Origin: Astrocystis sublimbata
Taxonomy: Eukaryota; Ascomycota; Sordariomycetes; Xylariales; Xylariaceae
Reading direction: 5' to 3'
DNA length: 64,000 nt
Assembly: GCA_022453515.1 (NCBI GenBank)
Contig: JAJNNY010000060.1
Span: 1 to 64,000 of the forward strand
The position numbers were made by a program, and so were the translations under genes. How positions within the stretch are numbered: the first letter of the stretch is position 1; every line of letters begins with the position of its first letter. Below are positions 35,775 through 46,913 of this stretch, piece by piece. The notes below the pieces were generated by a model. It saw only the letters and a program-made list of their open reading frames with translations, ran no database searches and had not been told where the DNA came from.

Positions 35775-36193
35775 ATCGCCGGTGCAATGGGGTGAGATTA
35801 ACACAGGAGTACAACGAAATGATGGGATTGTGTTACGGATAGCCAGTAAGATTCGTGCAGTTGGTGAATTCGTGGTATTGTATACGGCAATATCGTTGAA
35901 TGTACCAGAATAGGTGTATGACGGAAAGCCTGCGATAAATCAATCAACGCGTCTTGCTTGCTCGAAGCGCGTCTAAGCGCGGTCCCACAATAGCGGGGCT
36001 GTTATAGTGTACCTAGAGAGGTACCTAGGCCTCAACCAGTCATCAGTCACCTGGGCAGTGACCGCGCTGTTTTAGGTACTTACGCTAGGTACATCCACCA
36101 AAGAACTTCACGGACAAGATCCTGCCATCTCGCATCCCCGGACTGCTCATACCATGCATGCAACAACACTGATACGCCACTGCAGACCTGGCA
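35775..36193. other. Intergenic region, 0.4 kb
   Basis: Upstream of CSM3. It carries GTACCTAGAGAGGTACCTAG (about 36009-36028) and a related CTAGGTAC near 36085. No gene seen. Confidence 0.5.
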
Positions 36194-38271
36194 TCAGTTA
36201 GGCAGCACTTCCATCTCGTTGTCCTCATTGACATCAACAAGGAATCTCGTTTCCGCCTGATCCTCTGCAAAATCATCTCCATCATCTAGATACATGTTGA
36301 CTAACGGGCGGCAAACCACCCTTTCGATTCCAGAGAATATGCTGCGCGCGCCCAACTCAGGTATGTAATGGTTTCCGGCAATATTGGAGCAAACGACAGA
36401 GTCGCGAGCGATGTCGAGGCGGATACTGCCTACCAAATTCTCGTCTTCCATCATCGACGAGAGCTTGACCGGGCGAGAAAACCGCGCCTCCAGTTCCATG
36501 AATCTCTTGTCCGCCACGATGGCCGCCTCGTCGGGGGTGAGAGTCAGGAATGGAACTATCTCTTTGATGCGACCCGTCAAGGGCGCTCCGAAATGCGTCA
36601 CGCATTGCTTCCACAAGAGTGAGACGAGCTTTGTGAAAACGGGAGAGCGTCGTAAATCGACGGTGTTTTTCAGCAGTTCTTTATTGCGCACGCAAAACGA
36701 GTGGATCTCATAGTCGAATGCATTTGTGGCAAGTATCCATATCGTCTGCGAACAGTTGACCTTAGAAGAGCGTCGACGGTCTATGTACTCCCCTGTGTCA
36801 CATTGTTAGTGACTGGCAAAGTGCAGTGAGAGAAGCAACGTATACCTTGATCAAAAGGGATGAATAATGCATTGCGGACGCCAACTGAAGTCTTCTCGAA
36901 TTCGTCCATGAATACGACTGATGTTTCTCCTGTCTTTCTTGACAGAAAGTTGTTCAAAGGTGCGCCTTCATCAGCGCCATGGTACCCCGGCTTTGATCCG
37001 AATAGCTCATCCTCTCGGGCGAACATGGTGCAGTCGACAGTATGGAGTTCTAGCGACATCAAATCACCAACTCTTCGGGCAAGTTCTGTCTTCCCGTGGC
37101 CGCTGGGACCCGCAAAGAGCAAGACCACAGGCTCTTTGCTTGCCATTCCGATGTGACTGGAATAGAAATTTAGTATTGGCCAGCAATGTCAATATTCGTG
37201 GACCTACTGCAGAAGCATGCTTTTCAATGAGTCCACAGCCATTTCCTGGCCGATGATAAGCAGATTTAGCCCAAGGAGTGCCACGGCGTTCTTTTTGCGT
37301 GCTAGAATGCGCTTGCGTTCGGAGACTGGCTTGACGCGCGCCGCTCGATCTAACAAGTAACGCTGCGTGAGACTCAGAGCAGCGGAAAGCAGTGTTCGAA
37401 CATGAGGCTTGCACCAAAGCTTGTTGTCCTCCTGTATGTCATCAAGATCCGTTTCCACAGGTCCAAACTCTGGGAGCTCTCTATTAAACCTCTGGTAGAA
37501 CGCGGCCGGAATCACGAATGGCGAAGCCCCTAGACTGAGAAGCTCCCGTAGAATCTCGGTTGACTGGAGGCGGGGCCGATCACCGCGGAGAATGATGAAG
37601 GCAATCAAGGGCATGCCGCTGGCCCCGTGAGTCGCGTTTAGATCGCCGCCATATTGAACCCACCGGCGGATCAGCTCTGCATCGTTTGCCGCTACCACGT
37701 AGAAGATGGCTGGGAATCCTTGAACATCACCATTGATGTCGTTCGCTAGTTGCTGCTTATCATCCTTGTGATAGTATGCCAGGTATTGAGAGATCTGATC
37801 TAAATAGTCTTCTGACTGCAATGTGCCGACAACAGCTCCAAGATCGAATGTTGACTCATATAGGATTTCATAGCATAGCGAACTTGAGTGGGTTATGGTT
37901 GGTAGTTTTAGGTAGGATGAGAAATCTTCATCTGGTTGACTCTCGTGTGTTGTATCTAGTGGACGTAAATATGTCCCCTGGCGTTGGAGAATTTCATCAG
38001 AACCTGCGGAGAAGGTTTTCCGACTTGAGCCCATCAACGGTCAGGAAGTCAAAGCTTACCTTGCCTTGTAAATGTAGCACTGCCTTTTCAACATCGCCAT
38101 CAAAACGCTAGGATAGTCAATATCCCACGTAGGAGAATGTCAGACGATTAGTCCAGGAATTCTTACCTTCAGGGCTTTCTGGGCTTGGTTCTGAGAAACG
38201 CCCGGACATCTGTTCCGAACCTGCACGGTCTTTTCAGGTCTTCCTGGGGTTCCTATCTCTTTACCTACCAT
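36194..38271 (-). CDS. Ankyrin and ClpB-like AAA+ ATPase protein, UBA-like N-terminus
   Basis: Five exons, 38271-38167, 38107-38060, 37977-37208, 37156-36846 and 36792-36194, keep phase throughout and give 610 aa. Exons 1-2 encode a short helical UBA-like segment (VSQNQAQKALKRF, DVEKAVLHL). The next about 250 residues include ankyrin-like helices (PAIFYVVAANDAELIRRWVQYGGDLNATHG). Then comes one AAA+ module of the Clp/Hsp100 D2 type: Walker A GPSGHGKTE near 325, Walker B VVFMDEFEK near 385, sensor 1 WILATNAF. No Clp N-domain and no first AAA+ ring is present. It is likely an ATP-driven remodelling or signalling ATPase of unknown client. The acceptor at 37978 was chosen because a nearer one breaks the frame. 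Confidence 0.75.
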
Positions 38272-39130
38272 GATGAATCGAATAAATTGAGACTTGGTTC
38301 ACTAGGTTGGTTCGGTTGGTTCAGTGGCCCAGATGGAGGATGGTGAAAAGGACAAGAAGCATCATGACGACTTTGATTTAATTATACGCCTAGGCAATAT
38401 AGGCTACCAACGTGATCACACCCTCAGGAACAACGAAGCGATGTGCATGGAACATTCCATCATAGTTCAAGGCTACAGTATCGATAAACCCAAGCAGTCA
38501 ACAAGACAGCGTTGGGAAACAACAAAGCCGACTGTCTTAAAATCTTCCACGATCGACTCCATTCCAATATCCCAGCTCTAAAGTGTTTCAGTTGATAATG
38601 CAGGGCCTTCATCAACGCGATTTATATAGCCTACTTGCTCAATTCCTGATATACTATGGTGCAGGCTGTGTTAAGGGTCAACATATAAGTTGAACGAGAT
38701 ACAATAGTTATATATTCTTTATTTCCATCCCACGCTTAGTATGTTTTTCCATGTTCTTAGTATAATTAATAGGGGATTATACTTTTGCTAGCTAAGAGTT
38801 TTTTAAATATATACTTGATTAATTTCGCGTTAGTGATCCTATTATAGTTAGGAGGCATAAGTATATACAGGGCTATAAGAATCGAGACAGATATAGTATT
38901 TTTATAATTATAAGGGCCAAGGCTTAGATTATTGAACGAAAGATTTTTTAGTTTAATAGTGACACACTTGAATGTTATTGATCATGGATAATAATCGTAT
39001 ACAGCTGATCCCACAACCCTAACATCAAACTCCTTCGCTTTCCTTCAATATTACAGTGTAGTGTAACGTATCCCTAAGAGATTACAAGCATTCATAGCGA
39101 CTGAAAGTGGACTAATCACGGCCCAATCAA
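38272..39130. other. Gene-free stretch with TpA-rich, RIP-like relic
   Basis: The part at about 38640-38990 is visibly AT-rich and full of TA steps (TATATA, ATAG, TTATA), with stops in every frame. This is the look of a repeat mutated by RIP. The left part is promoter of the AAA+ gene. Confidence 0.55.
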
Positions 39131-40045
39131 TCACTGCGGTGTCGCAACCTCCTTAGTCTGATGCTTGCCCCCTGATTTCTTCCCCGCCATCCAAGCCGCG
39201 CCAGCCGTCAAAGCAAGGAGAATCGGCACACCAACGCCGACGCCGATGCCAACACCAAGCTTCCACTTGCCGTCCGTGTTGTCGCGCGTCATCTTTGCCT
39301 GCGTGTCGAGATAGAACGTCGTCGCACTGGACGCGATCTGGAACTGCTGCCCGACGTCTACCGAGGCGCCGCGGTTGGCGCCGCCCCGTGGCAGAGGCCC
39401 GCGCGAGATGCTGATTCTGTTGTCGGGCGCCCGCGACGCGGCTTCCCAGGCGTCGCCCCGGCTGACGTTGGTGTGGCGGGCCGTGGGGAAGTCGGCGAGG
39501 AGCTCGTCGGCGCGGAAGATGAAATTGGTGGCCTTCGAGGTTAGGTCTGTTGGTTGCTTGTGTAAGCAAGTTACTCATCACTCACTCATTTTGTCTCGTG
39601 TTATGTTGTGTTTTATTGTGAACAGTCTTGGAACTAGCTGGAAGCTGATCATGGGTAAACTGATGATCTCTCGACGACTTACTTTTCTCCCAGGTGATGT
39701 TGTTCATCTGCCAGCTGAACACAATCGGCGTGTCGTTTTGCTGACTCGCCCGCCAACTGATCTTGTATGTATGGCTCGAGATGAGCAACGGGTATGCCAC
39801 GTTGCCGCTGGGTGAACGGCGATAGGATCTTTCGGGAAAGTCGCAGTCCCCATCGCGGTTACACCAGACTTTGAGAGGCTTGAAGTCAGCGACTTAAACT
39901 TTCGTAGAAGGAAATGAGTGATGATATGCTTACCAAAGTCCAACAAGCAAAGGTCTTGAATGTCTTCACAACGCTCGGAGTGGTCCCATCCGGATACTGT
40001 TGAGGCTGCGAGGGCCGCGGTGGCTAGGATACTCGAGATCTTCAT
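39131..40045 (-). CDS. Single-pass membrane protein, secretory N-terminus, unknown function
   Basis: Three exons, 40045-39934, 39868-39683 and 39546-39131, joined in phase, give 237 aa. A signal peptide (MKISSILATAALAASTVSG) leads to an extracellular part with cysteines and a sandwich-like stretch (TYKISWRASQ, PIVFSWQMNNITW). A single membrane span follows near the C-terminus (LGVGIGVGVGVPILLALTAGAAW) with a short basic cytosolic tail. This layout is common for fungal plasma-membrane or wall-sensor proteins. I cannot assign a family. Confidence 0.72.
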
Positions 40046-41141
40046 TGCGTCCAATGTTCCTTAATCGTGTACTTTCGTCAAAAAAGAAAAACCAGCTATG
40101 AGGCTTGTGCTATTGTTTTTCTTCGTCAATAGTCAACTGAATCACAAATGGAGTCGTGGGACTCTATCTATCTTATAATCCCTTCATCATCACGTCCTGG
40201 CTTCGAACTATTACCCCTGGCGGAACTATATGCCTTGTCTCTTGGCTTCGCGGTTGGCACTGCGATATCACGTAGGCCAAGAGTCCTAATTTGCTGTTTT
40301 GGGCAACAGGCGGCACATAGCCCTAGCGATCCTAAACCCCGACGCAACACACATGGCATGTTGTCTGCCGGTCCCACCGCAAGCCTGCCTGTTACGATCA
40401 CTAACTGGCAAGCAGATCGAAGACTCAACCCTGGCTCACCTGGCTGTCCTACCATGCCTCCAGAGTTTTGTTTATGGGCCTGAGCACGAGCCTACCCCCG
40501 GATTGTTCGCATTCGCTTAACCTAACCCACCCAATTGAGCTCGACTGGGTTCCATCTCCTCGCCGTTTATTGTAACAAGGGCTAAATTTCTAGGGCTTGG
40601 AATAGACTTCAATTTAACTAATAATTCTCTAGGGCATAAAAGGGTCCATGTCCTCCTAAAGCCTCTACTCCAGGCTGGAGGAATCCCTTCTATTTATGCT
40701 CCTTCTGGCAGCCCTCGAGGCCGGCTTCGGACCTCCCTCGGGTCTGCGGCAACGCTTCACTTATGCCTGTTAGCTGTCGCCTGCATACGGAGGTCCTCAT
40801 GACCTTCTAGATCCGTAGCTCTGATCTAATCGTCTATACCATTAGAGGCTAGGGCGCGTAGGCTTCCTATTTGGGTAGCCCGGAAGAGACCCGTGTGACA
40901 GCAGCCTCGCAAGCAGCGGCAAGATTGGCTCTTATGTCTTTGCGTAATACGGATTCATTAATGTCCCAATCGAGACGCTGTCCATTTTCGATTGCCTCAG
41001 CGAATTTCCGAGGTGTCTGAAGGAATTCCCGAACAAACCCAAGCATGTAGATACCACAGTCCGTGCTCTCTCGTAGTTGGAAATAATCTCAATTAATATT
41101 AGGATGCAGGCTTGTTTTCCTAATCTTGTGCTGCTAAGTTA
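40046..41141. other. Gene-free, CTA/TAG-rich stretch
   Basis: About 1.1 kb without supported exons. From about 40560 the sequence is rich in CTA/TAG words and stops, unlike the coding neighbourhood. It may be decayed mobile DNA, but no domain or terminal repeat can be named. Confidence 0.45.
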
Positions 41142-42584
41142 TTACCTAGTAACCCTTCGCACACGCTTAGCCCGGGGCATATCTGTACTTGTACCTCCAT
41201 TTACTTTGACAGTAGTATTATGGAGATTATAGTGACTAGATGACGATAGTATATCGCGTTCATCTCGTACTACTGTTTCGTTGGCTCTTTGGATTGCCTC
41301 GTCTCTTTTTTGCTTTGCCCAGTCTCGTGCATTGCGATACGCACTCACTCCAATCCTAAAGTTATCGATATTACCAGTTAGGGCATAGGCGTTGACCTGC
41401 ATCATTGCATATTCGCGGCGCATCCCTGGGTCAGCCCGTGGTAGTGGATAGCTGGCATATATCTTTAGAAGACCCTTTTGGTAAGTCGACGTTAGAGTAT
41501 ATGCCTTGCTGCTCGAGTCCAAATCTGAGTCGCTGTACGCTTGAAGACTGTTCAGGCCCCTCGCTCCCAGCACGCCGTCGTAACATGCCTGGTTTTCGGC
41601 TACTTCTGGGGATCCCTTTGGGCCTTTCACATTCAAGAAAAAGTTGGGCACGATAGGAAGATCATGCTGTGTTGACGGCATAATGTGTTTACCGAGTTGT
41701 ATTCGAACCCGTCGGTCGAGCTGTTCAGGACGGGCGCCGTAATATCGATCGGGATTGCCAGGTATAAGTAAGTCAACCGTTGGGTCCTCTAAGTTTGTAA
41801 GTAGAATTTGCCCAGCAACCGACCTACCATTCCTTACGTCTCCTTCGATGATAGGTAATATAGAAGTCATAACTTGCGCCTCGTTATAAGCATCGGCATC
41901 TTTTTGTGTAAAGTCCTCAAAGTCTCTTTGAGTTAAAAACAAAGGAGATAGAGATAGCCGTGGCTGTGCCATCACTTGTATAATCTCCTCCAAATTTTCT
42001 GGTGGCGGGGGTGTTTGCTCGTTAGGATATCTATATTTATTGGGGTAAATTCCATAGTCAATCAGAATCTGTTGAAAGGCCCGGTCGTACGGGCTAGTTT
42101 TCTTAGTGCTAGCCCGTGGTGGCGTAGGGGCGCTTTCTAGCGCGTCAGCCGAGCCACGTTTTCGACGACCGAGATGGGACTGCAAATTATTGTTCATGGC
42201 CGCCCTGCTCGCAATGCTTGGCCTACAGCGATACTAGCCAACCAGGTATTCTATCAGACTCTGTGATAGGTAAGGGAGACAGACAAGGGTCTAACCCACT
42301 CCTCGTAAACCGGACAGGTTAGGACCTCCTCTTCTTGCAAAGCGTCTGATGCGGTTAAGATACTGCGTAACGCTGCGTTGCATAATGGGTCTACGAGGCG
42401 GGGGAGTACCGAGAAATTGTGTATGCAAAGACTCTTCAGTATTCCTTCTTTCGAGCTCTCGTATAGCGTTTTTAGTTAGAGGGACTTCGGACAATTTGTC
42501 CCAAAAGGCGGGCGGTAGCCGGTTGGGATAGGTAAATCTTTCCTTCCTTCGTAGAGGTTGAGGACTGGTTGTTAGTAAAGGCAT
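41142..42584 (-). CDS. DUF7924-like fungal protein (PD-(D/E)XK-like, divergent)
   Basis: Two exons, 42584-42300 and 42233-41142, joined in phase 0, give 458 aa. Exon 1 carries the family start LPPAFWDKLSEV and FARRGGPNLSGLRG. Exon 2 carries YDRAFQQILIDYGIYP, PNFFLNVKGPKG and ENQACYDGVLGARGLNSLQ, then a basic C-terminus (RAKRVRRVTR). I recall these as a large fungal family annotated DUF7924 and related to PD-(D/E)XK nucleases. If that is right, the usual E-x-K is here N-V-K. The N-terminus seems shorter than in relatives, so a 5' exon may be missing or lost. Function unknown; possibly nuclear. It lies in a gene-poor island. Confidence 0.65.
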
Positions 42585-44352
42585 TAGGGCTGGCGTTGCT
42601 AGCACTTGGACGAGTTATTATAGCTAAGTTGTAATATGGGTTTAAGATACTGCCTTAGTTCTCTAATAATCGGTAAATAGCGATGTTTCAATTTATAACA
42701 AAAGGTATAGACCTTCTTTATCCTTTCTTGCTTTGTCGATAGACCTTTAGTGCTATTCGCTAGATCTTACTATTTGGGTTGTTTTTACTCGGTTCCCGCT
42801 TTGCCTTTTGCGGCCGGTATTCCAGCTATGAAAGAAATCAAGCAATGTGTTGGATATAACGATATGACTTGGATCAGGAGTTCTATCCTTATATGGGGTG
42901 AGCCAAGAATACTGCGCCACCCTAGTACCCACTAGAGCAACACTAGTAGTAGACACCTAGCTACAGAGAAGACTCTTCTCATTAACAACAACAATAACAG
43001 AACAATTGGCTCGAATCTGACAATTATAGACTTTAGAGCCCTGTAGACCGATATAATAGACCTTATCGGGGCCTCGGGCCCGAGCTCGGGTACCGACCGC
43101 TATTGCTACTAACCAACAGGTTCGCTTCGATACTGCGACATTCGCAGGATATTGTCTGATTGTCTGGGTAGGACTTTGACCCCATCCAACCTTGTTTGAC
43201 AGCCAAATCAAACAACCCTTGGCTGTTTTTGCATGACGTTAGTTCCACTGGAAAACCATTCGAGCATCCAAGTGTTATCAAGGCTTGGGTTTGAGATTTC
43301 GAAAACCAACAACGTTTGGTACACACTACTTATCTCTGATTGTGTTTTAAACCCTCTCCACCTCATAAATGGATCGCAACTTCACCGCTTCGAAAGATTT
43401 TTAGATTCAATGATTTTCTCTTTCAGGGTGAGTCAAGAATCCCATCAGTAATGACCTCCTTGACACAGAACGCGGCATATTTGGTTTATCAGAGTGAGTG
43501 TATAACAGGAAGCCTAGCTGCGAACAGATTGATGTTGGCTGGCTGACGAATAAATGAAGGTCCGAGAGATCAATCTGCTAAGGGATTCACATTATTGAGG
43601 CAGTGATCAAGAAATATGCCACCGAAAGACATCACACCAAGAGCTTTCTTCTCGATCGTCCGTTGATAAACTATTCTGATATACATACCATTAACTTAGC
43701 ATGCCCCGGCCCCCCGGGTCTTGTATGCTCGCTTAAATGTGATTAGTAATTACTGCTCCAGCTCTTAAGGTTGGCGTTCTTGGCATTATAGCGAGCTGTC
43801 ACCCCACGAACCAGTTGCTGAAAGAGGTTACCAGGGGATCTGTGTAACTATGATTGGCGAGTTTACGAGACACCCTGCGACAATCCGTACTACACCAAGT
43901 ATGTAATTACTTAATCAGTGCAGATCCCAAGTTCTGCTTCGCTTACACGCTGGTATGACTAGGAGGGAGGGAGGAAAGAAATGTCAAAACTCTCAAATCT
44001 CGCAATCATCGCTTCCAAGTTGATATTCTAAACCAACTAAGTAACATGATGGACTACAGAGCAGGGAAGCAATCAAGCAAGCGACATAGTCAACATTGAG
44101 CCAAATGAACAACAGCATCCGACAGAACACAAGACGATGAGATCCAAGACGCGTCCATCGTAGCTTTTCAATTCATTCCCTCATTACAGCATTAAAAATT
44201 ACACGACTGAGAAAAACCAAGCTAACTAGCTAATTATTCCAAACAGAACTCTCCCACGACATGTCTTCGTTCACACGGCGGTGGCAGTAGCAGTGTTGAT
44301 ATCTAAAAAAACATCACCAAAGCTCACCTCCCACTACCGCTTCTGCCCCTCC
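42585..44352. other. Gene-poor island, 1.8 kb
   Basis: No supported exon. CTA/TAG-rich in the left half. A perfect palindrome CTCGGGCCCGAG sits at 43073-43084. No transposase or terminal repeats seen. Confidence 0.45.
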
Positions 44353-46913
44353 TCAAACCCCCGGCGCCGTAAACCCCGGCAAATCCGGCCAATTACCGAT
44401 CCCCGCCGGATCGCCCCCGATGCGAACCCAAACAGCATGACTCGGCGTCGGGCCATCCAGCACAAACATCTGATACCACGCGGGCGGACTAACCCTCGCA
44501 TTCGGCGGCGCGGTAACCGAGCACGCGGAGCCGTTACAACTAAAGGCGGGAAAGATCGTGCGCTGTCCCATATTATTCCCATGCGTTGAGCCAACAGCCG
44601 CGATAAGCGAGACCTTCACCGCGCCCCTCAGCGTCGAAGTCAGCGTGAAGGACACAGTGGCACCATAAGCCCAGTCCTTATTGGTTATCGTAAACGTCGG
44701 TTTCGCAGCTCCACTAAGAATATAATCGGGGGAGAAGTACTCGAGGCGGTATTCCTCGGGGTTGATCATGTCCTGGGGGTCGGAGCCAGACACCAGCACA
44801 CGCCCGTCGTTCATGAGGACTGCTTCGGAGTGGTATAAGCGGGCGATGGTCGACGACGCAAGCTGCGACATGCGTGCGCCGACGGGCTTCGATGGGTCGT
44901 AGAGCACGGCGCCTTTGTTGGGGTTGGTGGCGAGGCCGAAGCCAGCGCGGCCGTTGTAGGCGCCGTTGAGGATCAGGACGCGGCCGTCGGGGAGGTTGAC
45001 CATGCATGTGACGACGCGGGTGGAGGGCTAAGTAAGAGTTAGTACGCGTCTTAAAAGCCATATCGGATATTTGCGAGGATTAGGAGAGGAAAAGAAGAGA
45101 GGAGAGGAGAGGCGGCGCTTACCATTCTTTCAATAGTCCAGTGAGGATTGGCGGCTTCCGGCTGCATGGTGATGCAGTTGTCCAAGCCAAAGTTGGCACC
45201 GTCAGTCGTGCCACCGCAGATCAAGACGGTGAGCGGGTCGGTGTAGGGGGCCGACTGCGGCATGAGACTCATCGTGCCCTGCAAGGGGTAATTCCGCCCC
45301 GACTCCGGGTTGTTCACGGCGCCGGGCATCTTGGGCAGCATCTTGACCGTGCTGAAGTCGGTCTGCGAGATGAGCCGGGCCTCGTTGTACTGAGCGAAGA
45401 AGATGTTGCCCGAAGGCAGGATGGCCAGAAAGGGGTACGAGTTGATCTTCTCGACGTTCGCCAGGTAGTCCAGGTGAAGCGACTGCGTGACACCAGCTGG
45501 TCGCGGGAGGATCTCGGCCGTGGGAACGACGGGGCCGTCCGACCCGTCTTCGCCCTGCATGATCAGCACGGAGCCGTTGCTGAGCATCATGGCGGTCGGA
45601 TACCAGCGAGCATCCATGAGCGCCAAAGTAGTGACGTCCTCCTCCCACTGGTTCGTCCCATTCTTCCCCAGTCCTGGCTCGGGGGTGAAGAGCCGCACGC
45701 CGTAGAGTGATTCTGCAGACCACCCGCCGACGTTGATTTGCCGTCCGGCCTTGTCGGGCAGCACCAAGGACGCGGAGCAGAAGACGTCGGTCTTCAGCTG
45801 GAGCTCGCGGAAGGCGGTGCCATACTGCGGCGCGAGGGTGGGATCGAACTCAAACGAGCCGCTGCTGTTGTCGTTGACCTGCGTGCCGTGCTTCTCCACG
45901 AACACGACCTTCTCGTTGATGCCCACGACACTGATCAGGGGCACAAGAGGCGCCGACATGATGAAGTCGTAGCGACCCGCGGCGTTGCCCTGCGCATTTG
46001 TCCATGTCGTCAGAGGTGCGCCGGTCCAGGTGTAGTATTGCAGCAAGTTACCGCCGCCTAACGCAAAATTAGTCGGTCGGTTACACTAATAGCGAAGAAT
46101 CCGTAAACAAACCACATAGGTGAAGGGGGTCGCCCGGGCAAGGGATATTGCAATCGGCGTCATTCCCCTTGGTCACTGTCTTGCTGTCGCCACAGACTAG
46201 GTAACACTCATGTTAGTACTTTCTTCTGTGCAAGCAGCATGTTTAGGCTCTAGGCTTGGATTACTCACAACATTGATAGCCATATTCGATACCGCCCGCA
46301 TTATAACCGAACTCACTGCAACCTGATATACAAGCTTCAATCGTCGCATTCTGCTGGTTTTCACTCATGTATGGTAGAACACGGTTGTCGATAGCGTCGC
46401 TGCAATCGTGATTAGCTCTGTCGTAGCGTAGGGCTGCATGGCCCGGGACCCAAGATAAGTCTCTACATACACAACGCATCCGTAGTACTCCCAGGAACCC
46501 GGCAGGCCCTCGGTGAGCGCAATGGGCGGCTTGAACACGGTGAGAGTAGTGTTGGAGTAGACGGAGAGGCGATTGCCCGCACCGCAGTCCTGACTGGCGT
46601 CGCCCGAGCAGGCCATGTTGCAATCCGCATCTTGCGTCTTGTTAGCGCCGTTGCGGAGGGCGTTGTCACAGAAGCATTGGGATGCGTATTCCAATCCGGC
46701 GACGCTATAGCCTGCCGCGATGCAGGTGTTGACGCAAGATTGGATGGTGAGGTCTTGGCTGTCGGGCTGCTGGACTGCGAACGTGCGGCCGCTGCTACCC
46801 TCAGTATAGCATCCCCTGTAAGCCCACGAGCCCGGCAAATCGGGCACGGATCCCAGCTGGCGCGAAGCGACGACGGCGGCGGCGGCGGCGGCAGCCCCAC
46901 GAATGAACGCCAT
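44353..46913 (-). CDS. Secreted WSC-domain glyoxal oxidase (AA5)
   Basis: Five exons, 46913-46471, 46399-46269, 46196-46113, 46057-45123 and 45027-44353, keep phase and give 755 aa. The N-terminus is secretory. Two WSC domains follow ([10 protein letters not shown]..., about 26-120; SWEYYGC...QCFCG, about 143-220). The rest is the copper-radical oxidase. The Cys of DVFCSAS (about C313) and the Tyr of ARWYPT (about Y372) should form the thioether cofactor. RLYHSEA (about Y596/H597) and SHAVWVRIG supply the other copper ligands. AA5_1 enzymes oxidise simple aldehydes and yield H2O2 for peroxidases. WSC domains probably tether it to polysaccharide. Confidence 0.92.

Noticed and set aside
37985..38059. 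Nearer 3' splice site (CCGCAG) for intron 2 of the ankyrin/AAA+ gene
   Set aside because: It breaks the reading phase. The acceptor ending at 37978 keeps the frame, so a frameshifted pseudogene need not be assumed.
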